Below are positions 1 to 10,979 of a stretch of 64,000 bases of DNA, piece after piece. The translations under genes and the position numbers were made by a program. The stretch comes from Pseudomonadota bacterium. GTDB lineage: Bacteria > Pseudomonadota > Gammaproteobacteria > Burkholderiales > Burkholderiaceae_C. Position 1 is the stretch's first letter, and the number at the start of each line of letters is the position of its first letter. The stretch is taken from the NCBI GenBank assembly GCA_018241185.1, contig JAFEEH010000249.1, forward strand, positions 1 through 64,000, in the 5' to 3' direction. The notes under the pieces are model-generated. The model searched no databases. It was not told the origin of the DNA and was given only the letters and a program-made list of their open reading frames with translations.

Positions 1-362
1 CCACCAACACGCCGATGACGCTGATGCAGGAGCTCACGCTGCTGGCGGTGCTGCTGCTGACCTCCAAGGGGGCGGCGGGGGTGACGGGCAGCGGCTTCAT
101 CGTGCTGGCGGCCACGCTGTCGGCGGTGGGGCACGTGCCGGTGGCGGGCCTGGCGCTGATCCTGGGCATCGACCGCTTCATGTCGGAGGCACGCGCGCTG
201 ACCAACCTGGTGGGCAACGGCGTGGCCACGATCGTGGTGGCCAAGTGGACGGGGGACCTGGACACCGAGCGGCTGCAGGCGGGCCTGAACGGCGAGACCT
301 GGGTCGAGGCCAACGAGCCGGAGGTGCTGGTCAACGCGCGCGAAAGCAAGATGGCGGGTTGA
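1..362 (+). CDS. dctA: C4-dicarboxylate transporter DctA, C-terminal part (5' cut by window edge)
   Basis: The reading frame is open from base 3 to the TGA at 360-362, so only about the last 119 residues are present. The segment holds the TNTP and MTL motifs, then a hydrophobic stretch with the [10 protein letters not shown] motif, and later a [18 protein letters not shown] segment. These are hallmarks of the dicarboxylate/amino acid:cation symporter family (known for DctA/GltP; the [10 protein letters not shown] form is typical of DctA). Known members import succinate, fumarate and malate with protons or sodium across the inner membrane. The tail after the last membrane segment is short and acidic. 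Substrate choice among C4-dicarboxylates, orotate or glutamate cannot be fixed from this fragment. Promoter and N-terminus lie outside the window. Confidence 0.9.
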   Translation, partial: TNTPMTLMQELTLLAVLLLTSKGAAGVTGSGFIVLAATLSAVGHVPVAGLALILGIDRFMSEARALTNLVGNGVATIVVAKWTGDLDTERLQAGLNGETWVEANEPEVLVNARESKMAG

Positions 363-460
363 CGCGCGCGCCCGCGCGCGCTGTCGCGAGCGCGGCCCAA
401 GGCGCCGGCGATGGCCCCACGCGGCCGTTCTGGCGGCCTCGTTCTTGCACAATGGGCGCC

Positions 461-2152
461 ATGCACCAAGGCGCCTCCCTGATCAACACCATCGCGGCCG
501 CCCTGGGGCTTGCGCTGATCTTCGGGTTCGCGGCTGCACGCCTGCGGCTGCCGGCGCTGGTCGGCTACCTGCTGGCCGGCGTCATCATCGGGCCGTTCAC
601 GCCCGGTTTCGTGGCCGATGCCGACATTGCCGCCCAACTCGCCGAGATCGGCGTCATGCTGCTGATGTTCGGCGTCGGCCTGCATTTTTCGCTCGACGAC
701 CTGCTGGCCGTGCGCAAGATCGCGTTGCCTGGTGCGCTGGTGCAGATCGTGGCCGCGACGCTGATGGGGGCCGGCCTTGCCACCTTGTGGGGCTGGAACC
801 TGGGGGCCGCCTTGGTGTTCGGGCTCGCGCTCTCGGTGGCCAGCACGGTGGTGCTGTTGCGCGCGCTCGAAAACCTGGGCCTGCTCGATTCGCATACCGG
901 CCGCATCGCGGTCGGCTGGCTGGTCGTCGAAGACCTGGCCATGGTGCTCGTGCTGGTGCTGCTGCCTCCGCTGGCCGGCGTGCTCGGCGGGCGGGCCGAG
1001 GGCGCCGACGGCGCATCCCTTTGGCGCACGCTGGGCATCACGATGCTGCAGGTGGGCGGCTTCCTGACGCTCATGCTGGTGGTGGGGCGGCGCGTTTTCC
1101 CCTGGCTGCTGTGGCAGGTCACGCGCACCGGGTCGCGCGAGTTGTTCACGTTGTGCGTGGTTGCGGCAGCGGTGAGCATCGCCTTCGCGTCGGCGGCGCT
1201 GTTCGGCGTGTCCTTCGCGCTGGGCGCATTCTTCGCCGGCATGGTGATGCGCGAGTCGGAGTTCAGCCATCGCGCGGCGGAGGAGTCGCTGCCCCTGCGC
1301 GACGCGTTCGCCGTCCTCTTCTTCGTTTCGGTCGGCATGCTCTTCGACCCCATGGTGCTCGTGCAGCGGCCGCTGCAGGTGCTGGCCGTGGTGCTGGTCA
1401 TCGTCGTGGGCAAATCGGTGGCGGCCTGCGCGCTGGTGCTGGCTTTCCGCTATCCGCTGGCCACGGCGCTCACCGTGAGCGCGAGTCTGGCGCAGATCGG
1501 AGAGTTTTCCTTCATCCTCATCGCCCTCGGCCTGAAGCACCAGATGCTGCCGCCGGAGGCACAAAGCCTGGTGCTTGCGGGGGCACTGATTTCCATCGCG
1601 ACCAATCCGCTGTGGTTCGGCGCCATCGGACCCATGCAGCGATGGCTGCACGCGCATTCACCGCTGGCCCGTCGGCTCGAGGCGCGCGACGATCCGTTGG
1701 CCGAACTGCCCATGAGCACCGAGGCGCGTTACCTGTCGCGGCAGGTGGTCCTGGTCGGTTATGGCCGTGTGGGCCGGCGAATCGCGGCAGAACTCCGGGC
1801 CCAGGACATTCCCTTCGTGGTGGCGGACCAGAACCGCGAGCTCGTCGAGCGGCTGCGCGAGGACGGCGTGGCCGCCGTGTGGGGCGACGCCGCCGAACCG
1901 GCGGTCCTCATTCAGGCACACATTGCGCGCGCGCGGGTATTGGTGGTGGCGACTCCCGATGCCCTCAATGTTCGGCAGATGATCGAAACCGCCCGCACGC
2001 TCAACCCCGCCATCGAGACGGTGGTGCGCAGCCACAACGAGGCCGAGGCGAAGCTGCTCACCCAGGAAGCTGATGCGACGGTGTTCCTTGGCGAGCACGA
2101 GCTTGCACAGGCCATGGCACGTGACGTGCTGCGCCGGGCCGCCGTCGCCTGA
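461..2152 (+). CDS. ybaL: YbaL/KefB-type cation:proton antiporter with TrkA-N domain
   Basis: This is a protein of 563 aa if started at ATG 461; an in-frame ATG at 452 is also possible. The first roughly 390 residues form about 11-12 hydrophobic segments of the monovalent cation:proton antiporter-2 family, including GYLLAGVIIGPFTPG near residue 30. A cytoplasmic Rossmann domain (TrkA-N/RCK) follows from about residue 425, with the nucleotide-binding GYGRVG motif. The order and length (E. coli YbaL is about 558 aa) fit YbaL better than KefB/KefC, which are longer. Its likely role is potassium/proton exchange at the inner membrane gated by a nucleotide; the ion is inferred. It ends 6 bp before the convergent small gene at 2159. 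No strong operon partner is visible. Confidence 0.85.
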   Translation: MHQGASLINTIAAALGLALIFGFAAARLRLPALVGYLLAGVIIGPFTPGFVADADIAAQLAEIGVMLLMFGVGLHFSLDDLLAVRKIALPGALVQIVAATLMGAGLATLWGWNLGAALVFGLALSVASTVVLLRALENLGLLDSHTGRIAVGWLVVEDLAMVLVLVLLPPLAGVLGGRAEGADGASLWRTLGITMLQVGGFLTLMLVVGRRVFPWLLWQVTRTGSRELFTLCVVAAAVSIAFASAALFGVSFALGAFFAGMVMRESEFSHRAAEESLPLRDAFAVLFFVSVGMLFDPMVLVQRPLQVLAVVLVIVVGKSVAACALVLAFRYPLATALTVSASLAQIGEFSFILIALGLKHQMLPPEAQSLVLAGALISIATNPLWFGAIGPMQRWLHAHSPLARRLEARDDPLAELPMSTEARYLSRQVVLVGYGRVGRRIAAELRAQDIPFVVADQNRELVERLREDGVAAVWGDAAEPAVLIQAHIARARVLVVATPDALNVRQMIETARTLNPAIETVVRSHNEAEAKLLTQEADATVFLGEHELAQAMARDVLRRAAVA

Positions 2153-2158
2153 CACGCC

Positions 2159-2563
2159 TCACAGGTCTTCGATCACCAGGCGCCGGTAGCGCTGGGCGAT
2201 GGAATAGGGCGTCGTGCCCACCGCAGCCATCAGGCGGTCGCGCGCCTCGTCTTCTTCTGTGCGCACCAGAAGCCCGGCATGGCCGTCGCGCGCCAGCTTG
2301 GTGAAAGCGCGCACCGTGGCACCGTCCGTCCCGGCGGACGGCAGCGGATTGTCGGCATCTGCGACCGTCGGCGAAATCTGCGCCAGCACCACATTGGCCG
2401 GCACGAAATAAATCTCGTCCCGGCTGAAGCCGTGCTCCAGCAGACGCTGGCCCACCTCCCGCGCTCTTTCATCGGTTTCGAACATCAACATCGAATGCCC
2501 GGTGGGGTAGAACGCCCCACCGATGGGGGCGAGCATGCTGCTGTCGACGGCAAGATTTCTCAT
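2159..2563 (-). CDS. hypothetical protein, about 134 aa
   Basis: The start is ATG 2563-2561, preceded on the minus strand by a good GAGGAGAT Shine-Dalgarno sequence; longer in-frame extensions upstream lack this signal. The 134-residue product has no signal peptide and no membrane segment. It begins MRNLAVDSSMLAPIGGAF, then has an alpha/beta-looking region (FETDERAREVGQRLLEHGF, EIYFVPANVV) that resembles small ligand- or stress-related folds, and ends with a basic helix. I do not recognise the family. It lies convergent to ybaL with only 6 bp between stops. It is probably a single-gene unit; function unknown. Confidence 0.7.
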   Translation of the reverse strand: MRNLAVDSSMLAPIGGAFYPTGHSMLMFETDERAREVGQRLLEHGFSRDEIYFVPANVVLAQISPTVADADNPLPSAGTDGATVRAFTKLARDGHAGLLVRTEEDEARDRLMAAVGTTPYSIAQRYRRLVIEDL

Positions 2564-2839
2564 GGTGCGGATCTCCTCGTTGTGGGCCCATGACGAAGGG
2601 CAATCCCCGCACCGTAGGGAGGGGACGCATCCCCCATATGTAGGAGGAGTGCGGCCCGACGCGCACGGCACTGGCGCGTCCTGGCGATCCACTTGCTTTT
2701 TTCCGTCGAAGGGCGCCAAAATTGCGTAAATATCGTCACATTTGTAGCAAAACGTGAATTTGTCGCTTCAGCCGCTGAAGTCCTTCGACCTACGATCCGG
2801 GCAACGTTCGGGCGCCTGCGCGTCCGTCATCCCCAAGGC

Positions 2840-3088
2840 ATGGTCAATTCACGTTTTCGCAACATCGCTCTCACCGTCCACGAGCTCGAGGACGGCGAAT
2901 ACCACTGGGTCCTGATGGAAGCCGTGGACGGAGCCGTGGACGATGTCCTTCCCTACATGGTCCTGGAGACGGCCTTGCAACCACAGTCGAGCTATTCGAG
3001 CGCCTTGGTGGCCGGGGTCGCAGCGATGCGTCGGCTCTTCGGCGGGGATGGGCCACGCCGCGATGGCGATGGCCCCACGTTGTATTGA
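2840..3088 (+). CDS. small hypothetical protein, about 82 aa
   Basis: The frame is open from further upstream, but ATG 2840 (MVNSRFRNIALTVHELE...) starts the part with a protein-like composition; upstream codons look like non-coding sequence. The 82-aa product contains an EDGEYHWVLMEAVDG motif and ends in a basic, glycine-rich tail. The pattern of alternating hydrophobic residues suggests a small beta-rich domain. No family recognised. The next gene starts 27 bp downstream in the same direction, so the two may be co-transcribed. The 276-bp gap upstream (2564-2839) contains an AT-rich stretch around 2715-2765 that could hold the promoter. Confidence 0.5.
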   Translation: MVNSRFRNIALTVHELEDGEYHWVLMEAVDGAVDDVLPYMVLETALQPQSSYSSALVAGVAAMRRLFGGDGPRRDGDGPTLY

Positions 3089-3115
3089 AGGGCCTGTCTG
3101 TTGCCTGGCAGCCCC

Positions 3116-3688
3116 ATGAATCGACTCGTCCCTGTCGCCGCCGTGCTCGTGCTGGGGTTCGGCCTGGTGCTGTGGTTCGCCCGTCCGCAGAGCTCGTTCG
3201 AATGGGCAGCCTGGATCCAGGCCATCGGCGTGCTCATGGCGCTGCTCTGGGGCGCGCAGCTCCAGCGCGAGGCCGCCAACCGCACCAACCGGCAGGCGCA
3301 GCATGTTGCGGCGCTGTTCGCGGCCAACATGCACTGGGTGTTCCGCGAACTCGCCGATGCCTGCGGCAAGGCGAGCTGGGCCGATTTCGTTGTGCATCGG
3401 CGCATCCTCGAGGAGATCCTCGCGCAGGGCCGCGAGGCCAGCCTGCAGCAGCTCGACGGCCGCGGCCTGGCGATGGTGACCAGCCTGCGCACCATCGCCG
3501 TCGAGGCGCTGGAGATCATGGTCCCGCACGCGCCGGACGGCGACTGGTTCGCGCTGCACGGCCACTTCGACCGGCGGCTGCCCAGCATCACCGGCTGGCT
3601 GTCCGCGGCCGGCTACCCGCCTGCCGCCAGCGGCCCCACCGACTACCAGGGGCTGCGTACCTCCTTCGGGCAACTCGGCAACCCCTGA
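3116..3688 (+). CDS. hypothetical membrane-anchored protein, about 190 aa
   Basis: ATG 3116 is preferred over the in-frame TTG at 3101. The N-terminus (MNRLVPVAAVLVLGFGLVLWFARP) forms one transmembrane helix. A second hydrophobic stretch (WAAWIQAIGVLMALLWG, about residues 30-48) probably forms another helix and is followed by a positively charged region (QREAANRTNRQAQ). The rest is an alpha-helical soluble domain without recognisable catalytic motif. The arrangement of two short membrane helices and a helical cytoplasmic domain occurs in many uncharacterised proteobacterial proteins. It lies between the small gene at 2840 and dusA on the same strand. Function unknown. Confidence 0.65.
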   Translation: MNRLVPVAAVLVLGFGLVLWFARPQSSFEWAAWIQAIGVLMALLWGAQLQREAANRTNRQAQHVAALFAANMHWVFRELADACGKASWADFVVHRRILEEILAQGREASLQQLDGRGLAMVTSLRTIAVEALEIMVPHAPDGDWFALHGHFDRRLPSITGWLSAAGYPPAASGPTDYQGLRTSFGQLGNP

Positions 3689-3717
3689 GGGACAATCCCG
3701 GCGCGGCGCTTTCGCCG

Positions 3718-4725
3718 ATGCCAGCCCTCATGTCCGAGCCCTCCCGTTCCCCTGCCGATCGCCTGTCCGTCGCCCCGATGATGGACTGGACCGACCGGCA
3801 TTGCCGCTACTTCCACCGCCTGCTCACGCGCCACGCGCTGCTCTACACCGAGATGGTGACGACGGGCGCGCTGATCCACGGCGACGTGCCGCGGCACCTG
3901 CGTTTCAACGACAGCGAGCACCCTGTGGCGCTTCAACTGGGCGGCAGCGAGCCGGCCGATCTGGCGCATTGCGCGAAGCTGGGCGAGGACTGGGGCTACG
4001 ACGAGATCAACCTCAACTGCGGCTGCCCGAGCGAGCGCGTGCAGCGCGGCGCCTTCGGGGCCTGCCTCATGGCCGAGCCGCAGCTCGTGGCCGACTGCGT
4101 GAAGGCGATGGTCGACGTGGTCGACGTGCCCGTCACCGTCAAGCACCGCATCGGCATCGACAAGGTCGAGAGCTACGAGTTCGTGCGTGACTTCGTCGGC
4201 GCCGTGAGCGAGGCGGGCTGCCGCACCTTCATCGTGCACGCGCGCAACGCCTGGCTCAAGGGCCTGAGCCCCAAGCAGAACCGCGAGATCCCGCCGCTGC
4301 GCTATGCGCTGGTGCACCGGCTCAAGCACGACTTTCCGGCGCTGCGTTTCTCGGTCAACGGCGGCATCCAGACCGACGCGCAGGTGCATGAGCATCTGCG
4401 CCTGCTCGACGGCGTGATGGTGGGCCGCGAGGCGTACCACAACCCCTGGTGGCTGGCGGGCTGGGACGAGCGCTTCTTCGACGCCGCGCCGAGTGCGCTG
4501 ACGCGCGAGGACGTCGAGGTCCGGATGTGCGACTACATGGCGCATGAGGCGGCCGAGCACGGCACGCCCTGGTCGAACGTCGCGCGCCACATGCTGGGCC
4601 TGCGCAATGGCCTTCCGGGCGCGCGGCGCTGGCGGCAGGTCTGGAGCGACCACCGCCTCAAGGCCCTGCCGCCGCACGAGGTGATGGCGCGCGCGCACGC
4701 CGTGGCGGTGGCCGATCCCGCCTGA
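3718..4725 (+). CDS. dusA: tRNA-dihydrouridine(20/20a) synthase DusA
   Basis: This is a TIM-barrel flavoprotein of about 335 aa that reduces uridine to dihydrouridine in the tRNA D-loop using FMN and NADPH. Visible family motifs are LSVAPMMDWTDRHCRYF at the N-terminus, LQLGGSEP, the NLNCGCPSERVQRGAFGACLM block containing the catalytic Cys, VKHRIGID (phosphate/FMN binding), FIVHARNAWLKGLSP, and VNGGIQT with GVMVGREAYHNPW near the C-terminus. The GCPSERVQ-GxFGACLM form is that of DusA rather than DusB or DusC. Starts at ATG 3718 or 3730 are both possible; neither has a strong ribosome site. It is convergent with the GntR gene, with a copy of the dispersed repeat between the two stops. Confidence 0.93.
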   Translation: MPALMSEPSRSPADRLSVAPMMDWTDRHCRYFHRLLTRHALLYTEMVTTGALIHGDVPRHLRFNDSEHPVALQLGGSEPADLAHCAKLGEDWGYDEINLNCGCPSERVQRGAFGACLMAEPQLVADCVKAMVDVVDVPVTVKHRIGIDKVESYEFVRDFVGAVSEAGCRTFIVHARNAWLKGLSPKQNREIPPLRYALVHRLKHDFPALRFSVNGGIQTDAQVHEHLRLLDGVMVGREAYHNPWWLAGWDERFFDAAPSALTREDVEVRMCDYMAHEAAEHGTPWSNVARHMLGLRNGLPGARRWRQVWSDHRLKALPPHEVMARAHAVAVADPA

Positions 4726-4730
4726 GTTTC

Positions 4731-4795
4731 TTCAAGCCAAATCGGGCTGCAGCGCCCGTCCTGCTTGCGCGAGCCGCTATCGATTCAGGAGTAAT
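4731..4795 (+). repeat. dispersed two-hairpin repeat, copy 1 (intergenic)
   Basis: This copy starts TTCAAGCCAAATCGGGCT, continues with a GC-rich inverted part (GCGCCCG ... GCGCGAGC) and ends with the GCTATCGATTCA module. The closing ATAGC arm is degraded. It fills the 76-bp gap between the convergent stops of dusA and the GntR gene, where it could act as a weak bidirectional transcript end. Confidence 0.8.
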
Positions 4796-4801
4796 TGCCG
4801 C

Positions 4802-5449
4802 TCAGGCCGCGGCCTCGAGCCCGCTGCGGAAATGCGCCTGCATGCGCGCCATGGCCGCCGCCGGGTCGCGCGCCTCGATGGCCGCCATCACGGCGCGGTG
4901 CTCGGCCAGCGATTCGGCGATGCGCCCGGCCTTGAGCAGCGAGTTGTGGCGGTTGAGCTTCATCACCTTGCGCAGGTCGGCCACCATCTGGTCGCGCCAG
5001 CGGTTGTCGGCGATGGCCAGCACGCGCATGTGGAAGCGCTCGTTGATGGCAAAGAAGTGTTCGCGGTCGACGTGGCCCGGTGTGGCCGCGGCCTCCAGCT
5101 CGGCGTGCAGGGCCTTCAGTTCGGCGATCTGCGCGTCGCTCGCGCGCTCGGCCACCACGGCAACGGCATCGCTCTCGAGCAGCGCGAGCAGGTGGTACAC
5201 GTCGGCCAGGTCGCGCTCCGACACCTCGGTCACGTAGGCGCCGCGGCGCACCTTCATCGTCACCAGGCCTTCGGCCGCGAGCACCTTCAGCGCTTCCCGC
5301 AGGGGCGTGCGGCTGATGCCGAATTCCTCGGCGATCTTCAGCTCGTCGATCCAGCTGCCCGGCTCCAGCTCGCGGCGGAAGATGCGCTGGCGCAGCTGCT
5401 CGGCCACCTCTTCGTAGAGGGCGCGCGGGGTGAGCGTGACGGCAGACAT
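4802..5449 (-). CDS. GntR family transcriptional regulator, FCD subfamily
   Basis: The 215-aa protein starts at ATG 5449. Residues about 10-75 form the winged helix, with the ISRTPLREALKVLAAEGLV recognition region diagnostic of GntR regulators. Residues about 80-205 form the all-helical FCD ligand domain, which in known members binds a metal and an organic acid. It is divergent from the methylmalonyl-CoA mutase operon across 194 bp, so the simplest inference is control of that operon in response to an acid such as methylmalonate, propionyl-derived acids or another dicarboxylate. The ligand is not visible from sequence. Its own start codon lies close to the AT-rich palindrome at 5481-5491. Confidence 0.88.
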   Translation of the reverse strand: MSAVTLTPRALYEEVAEQLRQRIFRRELEPGSWIDELKIAEEFGISRTPLREALKVLAAEGLVTMKVRRGAYVTEVSERDLADVYHLLALLESDAVAVVAERASDAQIAELKALHAELEAAATPGHVDREHFFAINERFHMRVLAIADNRWRDQMVADLRKVMKLNRHNSLLKAGRIAESLAEHRAVMAAIEARDPAAAMARMQAHFRSGLEAAA

Positions 5450-5477
5450 GGCCGCGACTGTATCGCAGAAATCGGGT

Positions 5478-5507
5478 TTGAATTAATAATTACGGATAGG
5501 TTAGACT
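5478..5507 (+). promoter_or_regulatory. candidate promoter and operator of the methylmalonyl-CoA operon
   Basis: In the GntR-mcm intergenic region a TTGAAT (5478-5483) and a TAGACT (5502-5507) are separated by 18 bp and each match 4 of 6 sigma-70 consensus bases. The AT-rich perfect palindrome AATTAATAATT (5481-5491) overlaps the -35 element and is the only such island in a GC-rich stretch. It is therefore a plausible site for the divergently encoded GntR/FCD protein. Prediction only. Confidence 0.4.
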
Positions 5508-5643
5508 CGCCGTCGGCTCTTCGGTCAGGTGCGGCGTGCAAGCTCGCCGGCTGGCTGCGGCAGGTCGCCGGTGGCTTCACCGGCGTGCCTGGCCCCAGGG
5601 CCACGCCCGACCTTCCAATCACACCGCCACCGCACGCGCCGCC

Positions 5644-7803
5644 ATGAGCACACCCGAACCCACCTTCCACACCGCGACGCTCGAGGCCTGGACGAAGGCC
5701 GCGGCCAAGTCGGCCCCAGGCGGCGACGTGAACGCGCTCAACTGGATCACGCCCGACGGCATCACCGTCAAGCCGCTCTACACCGCGGCCGATCTGAAGG
5801 GCCTGAAGTACAGCGACACGCTGCCCGGCTTCGAGCCCTACCTGCGCGGCCCGCAGGCCACCATGTACGCGGTGCGGCCCTGGACCATTCGCCAGTACGC
5901 GGGCTTCTCCACGGCCGAGGAATCGAACGCCTTCTACCGCAAGGCGCTGGCGGCGGGCGGGCAGGGCGTGTCGGTGGCCTTCGACCTGGCCACGCACCGC
6001 GGCTACGACAGCGACCACCCGCGCGTAACGGGCGACGTCGGGAAGGCCGGCGTGGCGATCGATTCGGTGGAGGACATGAAGATCCTGTTCGACGGCATTC
6101 CGCTCGACAAGGTGAGCGTGTCCATGACGATGAACGGCGCCGTGCTGCCCGTGCTGGCCGGCTACGTGATCGCGGCGGAAGAGCAGGGCGTGGCGCAGGA
6201 CCAGTTGAGCGGGACCATCCAGAACGACATCCTCAAGGAGTTCATGGTCCGCAACACCTACATCTACCCGCCCGAGCCGAGCATGCGGATCATCGGCGAC
6301 ATCATCGAGTACACGGCGCAGAAGATGCCGAAGTTCAACTCGATCAGCATCAGCGGCTACCACATGCAGGAAGCCGGGGCCAACCAGGCGCTGGAGTTGG
6401 CTTTCACGCTGGCCGACGGCAAGGAGTACGTGAAGACCGCGATCGCCAAGGGCATGGACGTGGATGCCTTCGCGGGGCGCCTGTCCTTCTTCTGGGCGAT
6501 CGGCATGAACTTCTACCTGGAGGTCGCCAAGATGCGCGCCGCACGCCTGCTGTGGTGCCGCATCATGAAGGGCTTCGACGCGAAGAACCCCAAGAGCCTG
6601 ATGCTGCGCACGCACTGCCAGACCTCGGGATGGAGCCTGACGGAGCAGGACCCGTACAACAACGTCGTGCGCACCACCATCGAAGCGATGGCCGCGGTGT
6701 TCGGCGGCACGCAGTCGCTGCACACCAACGCGCTGGACGAAGCCATCGCGCTGCCCACCGAGTTCAGCGCGCGCATCGCGCGCAACACGCAGCTCATCAT
6801 CCAAGAAGAGACGCACATCACGAACGTGATCGACCCCTGGGCCGGCAGCTACATGATGGAGAAGCTCACCCAGGACATGGCCGACGCCGCCTGGGCCATC
6901 ATCGAAGAAGTGGAAGCGATGGGCGGCATGACCAAGGCCGTCGACAGCGGCTGGGCCAAGCTCAAGATCGAGGCCGCGGCGGCAGAGAAGCAGGCGCGCA
7001 TCGATTCGGGCAAGGACGTCATCGTCGGCGTCAACAAATACAAGCTCAAGAACGAGGGCCCGGTCGAGATCCTGTCGATCGACAACATGAAGGTGCGCGA
7101 GGGCCAGGTCGCGCGGCTGAACAAGCTGCGCGCCGAACGCGATGCGGCCAAGGTGCAGGCCGCGCTCGATGCGCTGACGTCTGCTGCCGAGAGCGGGCAG
7201 GGCAACCTGCTCGACCTCAGCATCCAGGCCGTGCGCCTTCGGGCCACGGTGGGCGAAATCTCCGACGCGCTGGAGAAGGCCTTCGGGCGCCACCGCGCCG
7301 ACACGCAGAAGGTGACCGGTGTATACGCTGCCGCTTACGACTCCGCCGAAGGCTGGGACAACCTCAAGAAGGAAATCGCCGAGTTCGCCGAGGCCCAGGG
7401 CCGCCGCCCGCGCGTGATGATCTCCAAGCTGGGCCAGGACGGCCACGACCGCGGCGCCAAGGTGGTGGCCACGGCCTTTGCCGACCTGGGCTTCGACGTC
7501 GACATGGGCCCGCTCTTCCAGACGCCGGAGGAGTGCGCGCGGCAGGCGATCGAGAACGACGTGCATGCGGTGGGCGTTTCCACCCTGGCGGCCGGCCACA
7601 AGACGCTGGTGCCGGCGATCATCGACGAGCTGAAGAAGCAGGGGGCGGACGACATCATCGTGTTCGTCGGCGGCGTCATCCCGCGGCAGGACTACGAGTT
7701 CCTGTACGACGCGGGCGTGAAGGGCATCTACGGGCCGGGCACGCCGATCCCCGCGAGCGCGAAGGACGTGCTGGAACAGATCCGCGCGGCGGTGTCGGCC
7801 TGA
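5644..7803 (+). CDS. scpA: methylmalonyl-CoA mutase, single-chain (large subunit with B12 domain)
   Basis: The 719-aa product of ATG 5644 isomerises (R)-methylmalonyl-CoA to succinyl-CoA with adenosylcobalamin. The N-terminal TIM barrel (about residues 40-550) shows [44 protein letters not shown] and SGYHMQEAG, all conserved in the mutase family. The C-terminal B12-binding domain (about 585-715) carries [10 protein letters not shown], the DxHxxG base-off ligand motif, followed by a conserved GG and GPGT. The length is that of the catalytic chain alone, and no separate small subunit lies nearby, as in E. coli ScpA. It is the first gene of an operon with meaB, pccB and pccA. A 130-bp leader contains a perfect 8-bp hairpin at 5566-5585. 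Confidence 0.96.
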   Translation: MSTPEPTFHTATLEAWTKAAAKSAPGGDVNALNWITPDGITVKPLYTAADLKGLKYSDTLPGFEPYLRGPQATMYAVRPWTIRQYAGFSTAEESNAFYRKALAAGGQGVSVAFDLATHRGYDSDHPRVTGDVGKAGVAIDSVEDMKILFDGIPLDKVSVSMTMNGAVLPVLAGYVIAAEEQGVAQDQLSGTIQNDILKEFMVRNTYIYPPEPSMRIIGDIIEYTAQKMPKFNSISISGYHMQEAGANQALELAFTLADGKEYVKTAIAKGMDVDAFAGRLSFFWAIGMNFYLEVAKMRAARLLWCRIMKGFDAKNPKSLMLRTHCQTSGWSLTEQDPYNNVVRTTIEAMAAVFGGTQSLHTNALDEAIALPTEFSARIARNTQLIIQEETHITNVIDPWAGSYMMEKLTQDMADAAWAIIEEVEAMGGMTKAVDSGWAKLKIEAAAAEKQARIDSGKDVIVGVNKYKLKNEGPVEILSIDNMKVREGQVARLNKLRAERDAAKVQAALDALTSAAESGQGNLLDLSIQAVRLRATVGEISDALEKAFGRHRADTQKVTGVYAAAYDSAEGWDNLKKEIAEFAEAQGRRPRVMISKLGQDGHDRGAKVVATAFADLGFDVDMGPLFQTPEECARQAIENDVHAVGVSTLAAGHKTLVPAIIDELKKQGADDIIVFVGGVIPRQDYEFLYDAGVKGIYGPGTPIPASAKDVLEQIRAAVSA

Positions 7804-7811
7804 GAAGAACC

Positions 7812-8285
7812 GTGAGCGAACTCATCTCCCGGTTGTCGCTGCGGCCCGTCGATTCCAGCGACTTCGAGGCCATGCTGGCCCTGCGCATCGAGGCGATGCG
7901 GCCCAGCCTGGAGCGCGTGGGCCGCTTCGACCCGGAACGCTCGCGCGAGCGGCTCCAGGCCGGCTTCGCGGTGCCCTACATGCACCACATCGTGCTCGAC
8001 GGGCAGTCGCGGATCGGCTTCGTCACGCTCAAGCCCGAGGGTGCCGATGCCCTGCGGCTCGATCATCTGTACCTGCGCACGGGCTTCCAGGGCCTGGGCG
8101 TTGGCGAATGGGTGCTCGAATGGGCCAAGGCGCAGGCGCGCGAGCAGCAGCGCGACATCAAGCTCACTGCCTTGGTCAAGAGCGACGCCAACCGCTTCTA
8201 CCTGCGGCACGGTTTCGTGTTCGAGGGTGAGGAGGGCGTGGACCTGCACTACCGCTGGCGCGTGCGCCAGGAGGCGGCTTGCTGA
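7812..8285 (+). CDS. GNAT family N-acetyltransferase
   Basis: GTG 7812 lies 8 bp after the mutase stop and gives a 157-aa protein; no better ATG exists in frame near the 5' end. The C-terminal half has the GNAT core: [23 protein letters not shown] resembles the acetyl-CoA pyrophosphate loop (Q/RxxGxG/A), and [21 protein letters not shown] is the typical final strand-helix pair. The acceptor is unknown. The stop overlaps the meaB start by one base (TGATG), which implies translational coupling. Acylation of a pathway enzyme is conceivable, as lysine acylation controls acyl-CoA synthetases in other bacteria, but nothing in the sequence demonstrates it. Confidence 0.8.
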   Translation: MSELISRLSLRPVDSSDFEAMLALRIEAMRPSLERVGRFDPERSRERLQAGFAVPYMHHIVLDGQSRIGFVTLKPEGADALRLDHLYLRTGFQGLGVGEWVLEWAKAQAREQQRDIKLTALVKSDANRFYLRHGFVFEGEEGVDLHYRWRVRQEAAC

Positions 8286-9364
8286 TGGATGCTGCGGCGA
8301 TGGAACGGGCGGTGACGGGCACGCAGGGCATGGCCCAGCGCCGCGCCATCGCCAAGACCATCACCCTGCTCGAGTCCACCCGCGCCGACCACCGCGCGCA
8401 GGCCGACGAGCTGCTCACGGCCTTGCTGCCGCACACCGGCCACAGCTTCCGTCTCGGCATTTCCGGCGTGCCCGGCGTGGGCAAGTCCACCTTCATCGAG
8501 GCGCTGGGCCTGCTCCTGATCGAGCAGGGCCACCGCGTGGCGGTGCTCACCATCGACCCGTCCTCCACCGTTTCGGGCGGCTCGATCCTGGGCGACAAGA
8601 CGCGCATGGAGAAGCTCTCGGTGCACGAGAGCGCCTACATCCGTCCCAGCCCCTCGTCGGGCACGCTGGGCGGCGTGGCCGAGAAGACGCGCGAGGCGAT
8701 GCTGGTGTGCGAGGCGGCAGGCTACGACATCGTGATCGTCGAGACCGTGGGCGTGGGCCAGTCCGAGACGGCCGTGGCCGGCATGACCGACATGTTCGTG
8801 CTGCTGCAGCTGCCCAACGCCGGCGACGATCTGCAGGCGATCAAGAAGGGCGTGATGGAGATCGCCGACCTGGTGGTCATCAACAAGGCCGACCTCGACC
8901 AGGACGCCGCCACGCGCGCGCAGGCCCAGATCACCTCGGCGTTGCGCCTCTTCGGCCACCAGGGCAACCCGGACCATGCGCATGCGATGCACGACGCGCA
9001 CGCCGGCACCGAAGTGCGCTTCTGGCTGCCGAAGGTGATGCAGCTCAGTGCGCTCACCGGCGCCGGCGTCGACCGCTTCTGGGCGATGGTGAGCGAGTTC
9101 CGCACGCTGCAGACCGCCAATGGCCGCCTGGCCGCGCGGCGCGAGAAGCAGGCGCTGTCGTGGATGTGGGAACGCATCGAGGCCGGCCTGCGCCAGGCCT
9201 TCCGTCAGCACCCGGGCGTGCGAGAGCAGTTGCCACGCCTGACCGACGAGGTGCGCAGCGGACGGCTGCCAGCTTCCACCGCGGCGCGCCAACTCCTGGA
9301 AGTTTCAAGGCAAATCGTGCTCCAGCGCCCGTCCAGCGGGCGCGAGCAGCTATCGAATTCATAG
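8285..9364 (+). CDS. meaB: methylmalonyl-CoA mutase chaperone GTPase MeaB (ArgK family)
   Basis: The 359-aa G3E-type P-loop GTPase loads and protects the B12 cofactor of methylmalonyl-CoA mutase. It shows the Walker [10 protein letters not shown] (about residue 60), the [18 protein letters not shown] switch region, ETVGVGQSE and the base-specific NKAD motif. Start ATG 8285 overlaps the GNAT stop. The C-terminal about 20 residues (from [16 protein letters not shown] to LSNS) and the TAG stop are encoded by a copy of the dispersed repeat at 9304-9370, so the natural C-terminus was probably replaced or extended by the repeat. Position between mcm and pccB fits the function. Confidence 0.95.
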   Translation: MDAAAMERAVTGTQGMAQRRAIAKTITLLESTRADHRAQADELLTALLPHTGHSFRLGISGVPGVGKSTFIEALGLLLIEQGHRVAVLTIDPSSTVSGGSILGDKTRMEKLSVHESAYIRPSPSSGTLGGVAEKTREAMLVCEAAGYDIVIVETVGVGQSETAVAGMTDMFVLLQLPNAGDDLQAIKKGVMEIADLVVINKADLDQDAATRAQAQITSALRLFGHQGNPDHAHAMHDAHAGTEVRFWLPKVMQLSALTGAGVDRFWAMVSEFRTLQTANGRLAARREKQALSWMWERIEAGLRQAFRQHPGVREQLPRLTDEVRSGRLPASTAARQLLEVSRQIVLQRPSSGREQLSNS

Positions 9365-9370
9365 CAAATC
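9304..9370 (+). repeat. dispersed two-hairpin repeat, copy 2 (forms the 3' end of meaB)
   Basis: This is a full-length copy with a clean central stem (GCGCCCGTCCAGCGGGCGC) and the 3' module GCTATCGAATTCATAGC. It overlaps the last 61 bases of meaB and supplies the TAG stop; the final few bases are intergenic. Confidence 0.9.
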
Positions 9371-9408
9371 GTCGTGACGAACAAGAACCCCAACCGAGTC
9401 GAAGCACC

Positions 9409-10953
<1,545 letters not shown>

Positions 10954-10979
10954 GCCACCTGCCGACAAGGAGCGACACC

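Noticed and set aside
5508..5643. Cobalamin riboswitch before methylmalonyl-CoA mutase
   Set aside because: No B12-box-like conserved core was seen; only a single short hairpin lies in the leader.
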